Shown here: in pieces, positions 28,434 through 40,700 of the stretch | Position numbering within the stretch: the first letter of the stretch is position 1 | How the letters are laid out: each line of letters starts with the position of its first letter | NCBI GenBank assembly: GCA_900708905.1 | Contig: CAADRB010000025.1 | Location: 1,421,211-1,485,210, forward strand | Source of the DNA: Hymenolepis diminuta | Taxonomy: Eukaryota > Platyhelminthes > Cestoda > Cyclophyllidea > Hymenolepididae | DNA length: 64,000 bases | Reading direction: 5' to 3' | Notes under the pieces: generated by a model | What the model saw: only the letters and a program-made list of their open reading frames with translations | The model's database searches: none | What the model was told of the DNA's origin: nothing | Translations under genes and position numbers: made by a program

Positions 28434-28983
28434 CATGATCCAGGAAACCTTTTATCTAATTCTGATTGATCCGTATTCAAAATGGCTTGAGGTTACACTC
28501 ATTAAGTCTGTCACACTCGGTACCCTCACAGCATACCAAAAGTCATTATGTCAGGAAATGTCACCCAATTCTCTTCCACTCGATTTGAGTACTATTCTTA
28601 TCCCATTTTCTTACTTATCTCCCATTTTCACTCTCCGCCTAAATTCAATGGTCTGCGTGAGCAACTTGTTGACAATGCGAAAGGGCAGTTTCTTGTATCG
28701 CAAGGGGTGGAGACAGGGGAATATATAATTAATCGCTACACTTTAGGTACCAGACAACGCCTCAGTCAGGGTGTTTAAGTCAGGGTGCGCCATCGTAAAA
28801 TCTCCGTTCTCGGTAGGCAGCCTTAACTTCCGTAAAGAAAACGGGCGCAAGTTACCTCCTCCCACCGTGGAATCTTGCAACTTCGGAGATCCAATACCAT
28901 TATCGACCAGACCTCGGGGAACATTAAAAGTGGAACCAGCATCCAAAATCACGGATGAGCAACTTTCATCGGGGAGGTGTTGA
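28434..28983 (+). mobile_element. broken Ty3/gypsy-type pol fragment (integrase)
   Basis: The plus strand encodes pieces of a gypsy-type retrotransposon integrase in two frames. The first (28434-28560) holds the LILIDPYSKWLEV motif around the first catalytic Asp of the integrase core. The second (28548-28778) holds a TQFSSTRFEYY segment, the counterpart of the conserved NGTQFSS region near the second catalytic Asp, then FHSPPKFNGLREQLVDNAKG, the counterpart of the HPxSNGxxER region. A third frame (28771-28983) may be the C-terminal tail of pol. The frame change near 28550, the altered second-Asp motif and the lack of reverse transcriptase, gag or LTRs next to it mark this as a dead fragment. 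Confidence 0.7.
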
Positions 28984-31900
28984 ATAATTTTTTATCCAAG
29001 AAAAACAAACAATTTCATTACTAATTATTACAAATATTTTCTATTTGTTAAAATGTATGGAATTGCAGGGCTGCATAATTTTGAGTAAATTATGAAAGTT
29101 TGTTTAATCCCGTATTACTATTGAGTTTCATCTTGTGTAGGCTATTTTGGGGAATTATTAAGATTAAAACTGATAGAGAAAAATCAGATAATTTTCCCAT
29201 AATATGGAGATAAAATAAAATACTTTAATTCGTCTACTATAATTTAATGCCCATTTCATCTACGTAAAAAAAATTTTTTACATTATTTTGCTTAATAAAA
29301 GAATATTCTGAAAGGTAAAATACATCCTAGTAACTGGGAGAATGCAAATTCAAACTACAAAATTTCCATTTTCTCAAAATCTGAAAATGAAAAACACTAA
29401 AATCCTATGTTTCAACTAAATTATTACTAAATGATTATTTAATAAAATGTGGTTTTACTGATAAATTTCAATAAAATTCATTTATTATAAATATCAATTA
29501 AGAATGAAATTCACTTTCCTCTCAAAATCGAAGAGTACGATACTTTTAATCCACTTATGTTTTAATTGCTAAAAAGTAGCCTAATCTAACCAAATATTGC
29601 GCTTAACTGACATGAACGTGAGTGTATTTGAAATATTTACAAACCGGTAATAATTCACGAATCCAGCAATTATGTTATACTAGGTCTTTAACTCTGAATA
29701 AACATTCCTAAAAGAATAGGTATTTAGGGAGGCGAGGCGGTCGCACGCCAGCTTTGTGGGTGGTCTTCGATCAGTCCCAGGTTTGGACGTCCAAAATGCC
29801 CTACTTCCTCTCACTCCTCCCCCCTCCTGGATTAGCGCTGTGGTTGGAATACCACATCCGAATGTCACTTTTGTAGCCCATGTCTGTTGTTTTGTAGTGA
29901 TTAATTGCATTCAAATGGGGTGCCCGATACGACCACCATGAGTGGTGTTGTATGGAACCAACTGTCGCCCGGACCACACGCGAAGATACAAGTGTTGCTG
30001 TGATCCTATGGGTCAGTAAGTGTGTGCGGAAATTTTGACAGATGATCTGGGTAGGCTTATGTAATTTTTTGAAATAATTAATTGCAATTTTGTGACAAAT
30101 GACGGTGTCTAAAATTAATTAAAACATTATTTTAAAAAATGCGAAATTATAGAAAATTTAATTCAACCCCATGATTATCGAACATGCAATTCGTCGAATC
30201 TTAAGGATTTCGTTTTGTAGCAATAGAGGCACCTTATTTAAAATACATATTAATTTATTTGACCCATATGACTGGAAAAATGATAACTTGATATTTGTAA
30301 TGAAAATATGCTTTGGACAGCGAGGATGTAAAACTTTTCAAAATAACGTTTTTATGAAAGAGAAGGACAGCTGTTGTTTAGCTGAACTGCTCAGATTTTC
30401 AGTTTCGATACCAGCTAAAATGTTGCCAAATTTTCGTTTTATAAACTTTTTCAATATCATTTACCGTTGCAATAAGTATAAAGCGGAAGTAGCAACGTAC
30501 ATTAATCCGAGCTGAGAAGAGAAGAAATAATTTTTCTTACCTCACGGACCCTATCCCCCAAACCCTTCCCAAAACTATTTCTCCCCTGCTGTAGCAGTGA
30601 GTCTGCTTGTCCGGATAGTACGATATATGGTATCTTTATAATAAAGGCACACATAAATAAGCAAATCTACTAACGGTAAAATTTTCATTCATTGTTTGAA
30701 AGAGTTCAGACATATGTATCATATAAAAAAAATATTTTTATTGTAACATTTTCCCAGTATTTATTTGTTTTAGATCAGTTTATTCTTGCAATAAATATGA
30801 CTTTGAACAACTTATTTTCAAAATCTTTGCTAAAATGAATAATTTTGAAGCAATTGCATAAATTATGTTGGTGAAATACCCATTTAAATTGTCATTTCGA
30901 ATATTAGAATTGAAAAACAAAAAAATTGCTCGAATTTTAAATTTTTACTTTCAGAGACAAAATTTTAGACAATGTTTCCTATAATGGGAAATAAGGGAAA
31001 CACGTAAATTAATCTATTTTCATCCCCGGAGTGGGATCGCAAATTCTTTCTTTTCTCTGTTTACGGAAATTACAGATTTAGAGAAGAAAAAAACGAAAAT
31101 CGAAAGAAAAGTCAAATTTTGGCATGTAAAACTATAACTTGACATTTCCCGCTCCGGCACGGCTGAAGAGGGAGAAAAATACTAACAAATTTTTCTTTTT
31201 TCTATAACGTAAATTTTTACAGTTTGATTAAATTTCCTAGTTATTAATTTCGTGCGTAATTAATTAACTACTGTTACATATTTTTAACCTTAAACAGTAT
31301 TTGCATAATTTCGTGAAAGTTTTAGTTTGAATGCTTCACTTTGTGTAAAGGTTCAGTGATTATTCCGAATCCCAATGGGATAAAAACTCCCAAGCTTAAT
31401 TAGGTGGGCGTATTCTAATATCCATCATGGGTAGAAAGTTTGCATCGTGAAGCTTTCCCGTTGAAAAACTTAAATTTTACCCTCAACTCTCCCCTTCAAT
31501 TGTTAATCAGACTTAATCAATACGGATCGTCATTCTGCTTGCTGGGATGGCCATTGAATTCATAACCTCTGGACATAACTTCCAGCATCAGTATTGAATT
31601 TTGGAGATACTCACACATATTTTTCTGTTGCATTGGCCAAATCCGGTAAACTCCATGAACTGAATTTAGTTGATACGCATCTTGGGAGTACAGGTTGCAA
31701 GATGTGTTACAAATGAAATTAAATAAATGCATCAATACTTCAGTGATTGCATGTGTGTCAACAGACAGTAGAGGTTAGACTCCTGATGGCCCGGATTCCG
31801 GTAGTTGGAAAACTAATAGCTTCACTTAATATTATTAAACTCTGGAATGAGATATGTCTCCTCTAGCCATGTGTTGAACGTAATTCTCGGATTGTAAAGA

Positions 31901-34900
31901 GTCAATCTAAGTAATACTATTTGGGATAATAAGTACATTAATAATTAGATAGATAATAATTATAAAAATTCTTAAGCTTATTTGAGAAAGCATTTCCAAT
32001 GGTCGACTTGGGCAGAGAGTGGCATCATAGAGCCTCTCTGGTGAGAGATCCGAATCCTGTCACCCTCGATATTAACCAGACAAAATCACAGAGCGTTCGG
32101 CGATGAGAGTTTAATCCGTGACCTTTAACATGGCAGATGAGCGCCTCGGGCAATTAGATAGATATTCAATTCGTTGCATGTTTGCGTAAAGATTTTATAA
32201 TGGGAAATCTGACTTTCAAATTCCAGTTTAATCCAGTTAAGGTCTACTTATACAGTATGAACCATATATTCGCCAATTAACGCTCAGCAAAATGAACTAA
32301 TCCTGATTTATGATGTTGAACATTTTAATATTTCTTTTCTTCCTCATATTTTATTTTCCTTTGCCTGAGATGGTTGAATTTAGTTTATTTTCGTATATTC
32401 ACTGATCATACGACTCCCAATCGTTTATTGGGATAGAAATTTTAATTCACCAAACTATCAGTTTCATTATAAGCAATGAATTTCACTTCCCCTATAATCA
32501 TATGCCTTGACCAAATAACTTTTTGACAACTTCCTATTTTCACCAATGTTCGACTGGAAGTTCTTAAGCTGTTAGACAATTACGTCTGCAATTACTTCAC
32601 TAAAATTTTTTATTTTCCGTGCCAAAAGGAGAGTATTCAAGTTAATGGTATTTAATTCCAGTTGGAAGAAATTAACTGTCCTATTTATGTAGACGGTCTT
32701 TATAAACATGAAATCTTGACTGTCTCACAGTAATGGTCGTGGCGGAAGTCAGCGTCCTTCAGCCAATTCTCATGGGATAGTCAGACACCGACCTGAGCAG
32801 TCGGCTGGCCATATGGAAACAGTGCCCATTCGTGGACGTATTATAATGACTCATTTAATATATACAGGTTTGAGGCTTCCTATGGCAGTGGTGCACCTTC
32901 AATTATGAATGAAACGATGTTCCAAAGGTAAAATCTGATTTGGAATATTTAGAAAAACGAGTGTTCTATTCTTAGCCATGTCTGCAATTAAAGATGTGAA
33001 TATATTAGTGTTTGAAAGGCATTATTAAAACATGTTTGAGTACGAAAAAGTAAGGGAGAAGTAAGTGGAAAAATTTTCATGAAATCATGGCTCAAACGCC
33101 TGACAAGATCGACTCTCATCTTTCAAACTGTAAAATTCACCTCAGGGAAATTTCAGAAAAAAGGTAATGCTTTGTAATAATACGGAGATCGCCGTTCCAC
33201 AAGCATAACAATCAGTGACTACTTTAAGTGTCCAACTTAGGGTGCCCTAAGTCCAACAAGAATGATTAGGTCGTCATCCAGCTCTGACATTAAATGTAAT
33301 GCCAGTCAATTTTCGAAGTACCCCCGAATGAATTTACTAAACTTTTAAAACAGAGAAAAAAGATTGCCGTATCTTTAAGCTCGAGCTAAGTAGAGAAAAA
33401 GCAAAATCTCAAGTCCTTCGGATCGAATGCCCCATTCTCTCGCCAAAATTAAACCTAAAAGCTGTGCATTTTTCTGCCTCTTTTACTTATACTGGATGTG
33501 TAAGTAAGCGAGTGACCATATGTATTTTATAAAATATATTTCCTTGTCATTTTCTTCACCAATCTGAAAATCATTTGTGCTTGTTTTCTTGTTCTGTTCT
33601 GATATCTAAATTGATTATTTTCAAAATTTAAATTGATGAAAGGTGGTACGTAAAATTTCAAAACCAACGCACAAGTTAAACTGAAATAATGTTAATTTTA
33701 TTATTTGCCGAGTTCTCCCATATTTACCTATTTAGTATTTCCGGTATAAAGTGACTATTAAACTCGAATAATTGCAAAACTGTTTGTACAAATCTTATGT
33801 TTTTGGAAAATTTGAATGAATCATTTAAATGAGTGCATACTTCAAGGCCCCTTATTTGTATTTCTTATTCATGCAATCCATTAAGGATTTAGAAGAAAAT
33901 AAGAATAACAGAGGGAGGGGGAGAGGAAATTTGGTGCTATTGAGACCAGACATTGATGTCCTTCGTGGGCAGACATGCAGTAAATTCTCCCTTCCCCTCC
34001 TCTCTTCCATTTGATAATACTTTACATTAAGATTGGGAGGGGATCATGACACAGAGTGCCCAAAATGGAACGTTACCCCTTCCTTGCAATCTCCCTTATT
34101 ATAGATGGGACCACACAGGAGCGTTTGGAAAAACGAAGAATTTTGACAGGGACAAACAGTTGGTGTCGTTATTGGTGACCATGCGTTAAACGACAACCAT
34201 TTAAAAGAATGCCTTATTTTGTCATTTATATTTGAATTATTTTACCATTAGTTAGTAAGAAATACAAATTACCTGATTTGATATACTATTCAAATGTATT
34301 ACTATTCCCATCAATTTTTCAGGACATAAAAGTTAACTTAATGAAAGTGTTAAAGGTAGCCTTTTTCAGGATTTTAATGGTCAAACTCTCAGTACCTGCA
34401 CATTTTGGTATTGTAGAACGTGTTTGTGCAATAACTGAGTCTAGAATGACCTGGGTTATCTATTCACGTATTTCCCAGACCGGTTCTGAGTCATCTGAGG
34501 GTGGAGGAAAATGTACATATAGAGCTACACGAATTGATACAATTTCGTAATCACACTTTTCACATCCTCAGAGCTGCAAAATGCTTAGTTTTGAAGTCTT
34601 ATTTTAGGATTATCCATACAATGACATTTCAGATTATGGCAAAACAGCCTAGTGAGATACTTGAAACTGCAAATAGGGAATTTCATCCTTAAAATCTTTA
34701 TCTCCTCTGAATTCTGAATTCACTTACTCTAACCTTAAGGGATTGACTTCATTGTAGAGTTGTTGAACGTTTCAAAATTCGAATATTAGGATCTGGCATT
34801 AAATTCCGTACTAAAACACTTGAACTCCAATGCAGAGGCTGGATCGCGTCAACAGTGTTCAGAGTTGGCTGGCCTATTAATTAGACAATAGTTTGTTCGG

Positions 34901-35516
34901 AACTATTCTGGTTTAGAAACGAGCAGGTAAGGCGTTTTCATGTAACATGCAAATTGTATACATTGCAATATCATTCATCAGAAAAATAAACCATATGTTA
35001 TTTGCAGTTAAATTTTTTAAAAATAGATATTTATTTTCATTTAAAGTTATTATAATCTGCATAATTAGGCTGAGTTCACTTAAATATCTAAGTAATTTAA
35101 AATGTAAGGTTAGTCCCTACCACTCAGGAGTGGAAGAAGATCCCACCCGAAGAGCTATTTTTACTTTTATTTTGTATTTAATGCGTTTAATACAAAAAAA
35201 TGTAGTGATTTGTATAAGCAGTTGTCTTCAACTTCTTCTACTACTTTTTTCCTTAATTAATTAGTTTCGCCAATTTGTATAAGAATAAAAGGACACTTTT
35301 GTACGCTAAATGAACAATAAATTTGCCGTATTTCTTTTTTTTTGCAAGATGAGAAGCTTTTAAACTCCAAAATCTCACAATGATAACCTGAATTGAAAAT
35401 ATTTTTTCATCTTTAAATTGCTTAATTTAAAGTTAATTTAAGAAAATTTTTCCGATAACTGATTATTAATGATGTATTAATTAGTCAAATGTGAAAATCA
35501 ATATTTTCTTTACCAG
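28984..35516. other. stretch without recognised exons
   Basis: No exon could be assigned. Since a terminal KA1-like exon follows at 35517, earlier exons of that kinase gene may lie here or further upstream, but no kinase motifs (HRD, DFG, APE) were located by eye. A GC-richer islet at 29700-30020 and an open frame at 30171-30515 remain unexplained. A SINE copy lies at 31982-32158. Confidence 0.4.
31982..32158 (-). mobile_element. tRNA-derived SINE, diverged copy
   Basis: On the minus strand it follows the same order as the copy at 50805-51024: a tRNA-like head containing 'ctgccatg' around the anticodon position and a decayed B box ('ggattaaactctc'), then a body with 'tctggttaatatcgagggtgacag' and 'tctctcaccag', ending near 'gcttt.tcaaat'. 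Clear body identity supports family membership; promoter boxes are degraded. Confidence 0.65.
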
Positions 35517-36102
35517 TGATTTCCTTAATCTCATTCGACGAAGACAAATAAATCGACAAATGCAAAATCTCCTATTCGACACTAGATCTTATCTTGCACG
35601 TGGATTTAGCGAGCTTTCTCGTCGATCAAGTAGAGTGTTTTCACGAATTAAAAGTATAACAGCCAGTAGAGAAAGCTCTGAACAAATACGTGCGAAAAGT
35701 AATGACAAATTACCGAATGTTCTACCCAAAGATAGTGACAGTGTTCACGAAAATGAAGGTGGTGATAATGGAAGTCCACTTGTTCCTGCGAGAACACGAA
35801 AAGCAAGGACTCGGTCCCAGGTTCTGAATATGCATCCTATAAATGCATTGACTTGCCAAGTTGACTATCTAATCAAAGAATTTGGTCTGAAGCCTCAGAA
35901 AATCGGTGATGATCGGATAATTGTCACTTGGCCAACAGAAACGAATTTGGACTGCGATGAGAAACAAGATCCCCTGACAATGGAAATATTAATATCACCC
36001 GAAAGAGGATTAAAATTCCGGAGAATTAGCGGATCAAGTTATTTATTCCCAGAAAAGATTCAGGTTATTCTAACTCTTATGCAAGAATACTTTGGGTGGT
36101 AA
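35517..36102 (+). CDS. last exon of a protein kinase-like gene with a C-terminal KA1-like domain
   Basis: A splice acceptor (ttctttaccag) ends at 35516 and the frame is open to a TAA at 36100-36102; the exon starts with the last base of a codon, so at least one exon lies upstream. The N-terminal part is basic and serine/arginine-rich, as in linkers of these kinases. The last 90 or so residues (35824-36099) resemble a kinase-associated KA1 domain: EILISPERGLKFRRISGSSY matches the 'L..GVRFKRISGTS' strand-helix region of MARK-type kinases, followed by an amphipathic C-terminal helix (PEKIQVILTLMQEYFGW). KA1 domains bind acidic phospholipids and restrain the kinase in the MARK, MELK and CHK1 families. 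Which of these it is cannot be settled from this exon; MELK-like is my mild preference. The kinase domain was not found in the window. An AATAAA at 36163-36168 is a plausible poly(A) signal. Confidence 0.6.
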
Positions 36103-36162
36103 TATTTTATCATTATCCACATATAAATTGCTATCCTTTCCAAAATTTACTATCTATTAGCA

Positions 36163-36168
36163 AATAAA
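36163..36168 (+). promoter_or_regulatory. putative poly(A) signal of the KA1 gene
   Basis: AATAAA lies about 60 nt after the stop codon of the KA1-domain exon on the same strand. AATAAA is common in AT-rich DNA, so position is the only support. Confidence 0.4.
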
Positions 36169-37734
36169 TAGTTATTTCCATCTGTCTTTTTCATAATCAA
36201 TGTAACATTTAGTTCCCCTACTTTAAACTGCATCGGGCTCGTTACTTAATTCACAAAATACTTTTAAAAACTTTGTGAATTTTTGAAACCTTTCTACTTA
36301 TTATTTGTCAGTAGAGATGCCAAATTTTGTAAATGGAATAAAGGCAATTGAATGTGTAAGCTAAATACATGAAAGTTTGCGATCAGCTTGATCTAAAAAG
36401 TCGAATAGAACAGGTTTTATTTTACTGGCAATATGTTTCATCTAAATTGTCTGTAGAGATTTAAAATTCAGGGTTAAAATTCAGTAAACTCCAGAACAGT
36501 GTTTTCAAAGACCTTCTAAATGCGCTATCTAGATATAACAAATTAAAATTTACACTTTATCGTATGTAAAGTTCCTCCTCGGATTTAGCTATTCCTGATA
36601 CAGAATTCGGAGATGCGAGTATAGCAGCTCTAATCCCTTCAGTAAAGCCACTTTAAGAGTTCGACCACGTTAGCCTCAGAAATCCCATTGAAAAACTAAA
36701 TGGTTAACAGAATGCATCAGCTTTTAACAAATGGGAAGATCAAGAATTAAATAAGACCACGTATATATTGAAAAATTGGAAATATGGAAGTAGTTGGTAA
36801 AGGAATAGGGAATCGGAAGGCAAAAAGTGCCAATACTGAAGAAGGGAAATTCAGGTTACGACAAAGAGAACATATTGAAACATGGTAAAGGAGTTGACAA
36901 ATTTTGAACTCTTTATTCGTTGACGTTCAATCGATATAATTTCACCGACTGATAATTGGGGCGCACGTAAGTATGAGACAATATGTACGCACTACATGAT
37001 TACTATGTTCATTTATATTTATCTCTACTCAAAACACTTTTACTTCATTAATAATCTCTTTAAGACATGAAATTCACTACCCCCACTTTCAGAAGTGGTA
37101 TCTGCAATTCCTATGCACGCACCTTCATAGCTGAGTTTTAATTAAACGGAGTACACTCAAATGCTCGATTCATTAAGGCCTTGGGGATAAAGCGACGCAG
37201 AAATCATTGGTTTCGAGCCAATATCTCCAAATTTTACCACCCGTCCCCACCCCCTTCCCCAATAAATGTCACGTTGAAAGTTTCGTAATGCTCACTTGCC
37301 CTTTTATTAAAGTTACAACTACCCAGATTCACTAATCGACAATCCCGTGCACAAAGAACAAAGCTAGAGTTAAACTCGAGTGCTCCGAAAATATACCATT
37401 TGAATAGCTAGGAGAAAGCTAATTACCTCTTTGATAAGACCTTTTTAATGAATTTAATAATATAATCTGTGATCTCTTATACCACTAAATTCGAGTGAAA
37501 TATTAAAATTCAATATACTTGTGTGAGAAATTCCATTTTATTTAATTCCATTCCTTCTTCAGGAAAAAATAACAGCCCCAAAGATAATCAGAGCCTTTCG
37601 AATAAGATGGAGCAACTATACATATATTAAAATGTATATGCAAATGTCGGAAATCAGATATAAACGCCAGTAAACAGATGAACATTCTGAGCTGACAAGA
37701 TTGTTCAATTGAGCCTGAGGATGAGCATGAGAGA
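36169..37734. other. intergenic region between convergent genes
   Basis: The KA1-domain gene (plus) and TMEM106 (minus) converge here, so the interval should hold their 3' untranslated regions. A minus-strand AATAAA near 37534-37539 could serve TMEM106. No further gene was seen. Confidence 0.5.
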
Positions 37735-40700
37735 TCAGAGTTGAAGATTTGGTGGATAACAGCTGACTAACTGGAATGTATCCAAGACAGATTCAAAATG
37801 TTGGCCCAACGTGTTCATCTTCACATTCGATCTAAAATAAATAACGGATTCAAAGTAACTAACATAAAAATTGTCCGTAAACTCGAGACTCTGTGTATCT
37901 TACTTTACACCATCGGCATTTATTCTATAATGACCACAACCTCCATTATAAGTTATTTAAAGCAGTTTTTGAGATTCTGCATCGTTCTCTCCCTCCCCCC
38001 ACTCCTCCTTTATCCCTAACTTCCATCTTTATTACATTTGTATCGATACTAATCCATTTAGAATTCGCTATTTAAACTTTATCTCTATTCATCTACCGTC
38101 CTTGCCTGATTTTAAGCACTTTGCTTAAGGCAACTGAATCACTCGGTTTATGCCAAATTATTATTAAGCAGAAGGAAACACTGGGGAGACAGGAAAAAAT
38201 TACGTATTGGCGAGGTGCAAAGACCAATTTACTCCACTTGGTTCTTCGTTCTTATTCAAGCGGGAAAGGAGGTACGTGTTTTTAGAACGCCATTATAGAC
38301 ATATCTATGCGGATTCAACTTTCCATTTTGGGGCATAGTCAGTGGTCTGGGAGTCCCTGATTGAATAAGTTAGGCCTTTTAGAAGCCCTAATTTTACTGT
38401 CAACTTCTACTCGATCTCTTTCCCTTCACCTCCTATAAAACTATTTCACTGATTCAAGAGCTTTGATACTTTGTTAATTGGTAGTTTTTGTGTTGCTTCG
38501 CCATGGGTAATAAGTGGATAGCACGTACCTGAACGTGATGTAAATTTGATTGTAATAAGTGTTGTTCATCTGACACATCTTTGGAAGGCTATAAAGGGAA
38601 AAAATACAAATTGATACAAAATTTTTATTAAATTATGATTATAAATAAATAATTATCAGAATTGAATTTGTGATACTCCTGAAAACATTAAGAAATAGAG
38701 GCATCTTCTAAGACAACCGCGTTAAAAATTGGTTTATGGAAGGTAGGTAAACCTAACATACGCAGTTAGAAAAGCAGAACCCCAACTTACACTTTAAACA
38801 GGATTTACTCACTAAAAGATGCAGAAGTAAGCGTCCACCAGGAAAGTTTTATATGATCGTTGCAGAGTAGTAAGTTGGTGTAAGCTAAGATCTGTCTCTG
38901 CACAAAAGGCAATTAAACGAACCACTATGGTTCGTCAAATAGATTGTAAACAGATAAAATATATCGTGGTAGTTTGAGGCTTACCTATGTTTATGTCAAT
39001 CATCCTGGCGATTATTTTGTTATGAACAGTGATCATGTATTCCAAATGTCCATACATTAGATTACGCTGTAACTATTAATTCATTATTATTCATTAGGCG
39101 AAATAAACAATATGAATGATCTTGAAAGCTCCACAACTCTATTGGTTCCAAATATACAGCTATTTGGCATGAATTATCTCTCTTTTATCCTGTTTTTTTA
39201 GAAACCTGGATGACAAGATATATAATTCACTTCGAAACCTGAAGCATTGGCTCTCTAGACGTATCATTAAAAAGAGATAGAAAATGAACTCAAAACTAAT
39301 AAAAATTTACTTTAAGTAAACTCTAGTAAGCTCTGTTTTGTTAAAGCATATTGGCCAGTACCTTGACTACCAGAAGTAAAAATGGTATCCGAAGTGGTCG
39401 ATCAGCCACCCAAATTAATAAACTCTGGAAGCTGCGAAAATTAATTCGTGTTAAAAATAAAGGAGAAATTAAGAAGCTTGAACATTGAAACTTGAAGTAG
39501 TAAAAGACGCCAAACCTGAAGCCAAAGATCAAATTTTGTAAGACTCTTTTAATGCTCTGACTCGATTTTTAACTTTAACTAGATCCTTTTTCCTTAAAAT
39601 GTATCGAACTTCATTACTGCTCTCTGAGTACAGACATATTTCTATACTGAAAAGTACTACCGGGGGGAGATAGTACTTACTACACAGAGAAGATGGGATC
39701 ATCAAAGACGAGCGTTTGATTGACATGAAGTTCTTTGGTGCTCCTAGCAGGAACCCATTCATCCAAGTTGGCCTCGGTTTGCTTCAAGACATAGGCATGG
39801 TAAAAGGCCATCAGATCTACGCTTTCCACGTGAAGTGGTACAAAATTCCAATTCGTCACATTGATGGGATACTGGAAGAAAAGAGAAATATAATTACGTG
39901 ATATAAAAATAGCAAATTTATACAAGGGATCGTTGCAACTTTGTGGGATAGTGATTCCCAGGTGCTTTGAGAGGACCAATTATCTTGAGTAGAGGAGCAG
40001 CCTTCCGGAGTACCTTTACCATCACTGTATTACCTAGTGCAGCTGGTCAAGACTTTACCTGTATGTACACCGATAAATACTGAAAAAAAGCGACCTTTGA
40101 CGTGTACACATTTTACAACAACTATCGGCAAACACTTTTTGAAGAAACCACTCAGGCGTGGATCTAGTTAACAACTTGGAAGTCCATTTAGGAAAGCTTT
40201 TTCCAACTCTCATCTTGATAGAGAGATAGCATCTTTGAGCTACATCGTAGTGAGAAACTCGAATTCTGCCACTCTATTGCTACATATAAGAAAATAATAT
40301 TTCCCCCGAAAATAATTCTTACATGTAAGATTTTTTATTTTCCACCTTTTAGTTCCCTTCTATTCGAACTCATTTATTTACATTACGGTTGTAAATGGCG
40401 TATAATATAAATCGACCTATCAAAACGAAAACGTGCGTCCTGTTTCGGTATGGTGGTTTGGGTTGTTTTCTATTTCGATGCTTTTTAATCATATTTGTGA
40501 CTAATGCAATTTCTTAGGGATCACCTACATTAGTCCGATTTAACCATTGTGGTTGGCCAATCACTTCACTGAATCTGCACTGATGTGCATCAAACCACCT
40601 ACCTCGCAGCTCGTTACTCTAGAAGACCACTAACACAAGTAAGCTTTGTTGCATCATTTACCTGTTCATGACTACGAAACCCTAATTAATCCAAGTGGCA

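Noticed and set aside
30171..30515. 114-residue plus-strand open frame
   Set aside because: No family resemblance, no convincing splice sites; frames of this length are expected by chance in 64 kb of AT-rich DNA.
39341..39762. Minus-strand open frames next to the third TMEM106 exon
   Set aside because: They fall in intron 3; the phase-compatible next exon with the family's cysteine region is at 38529-38588.
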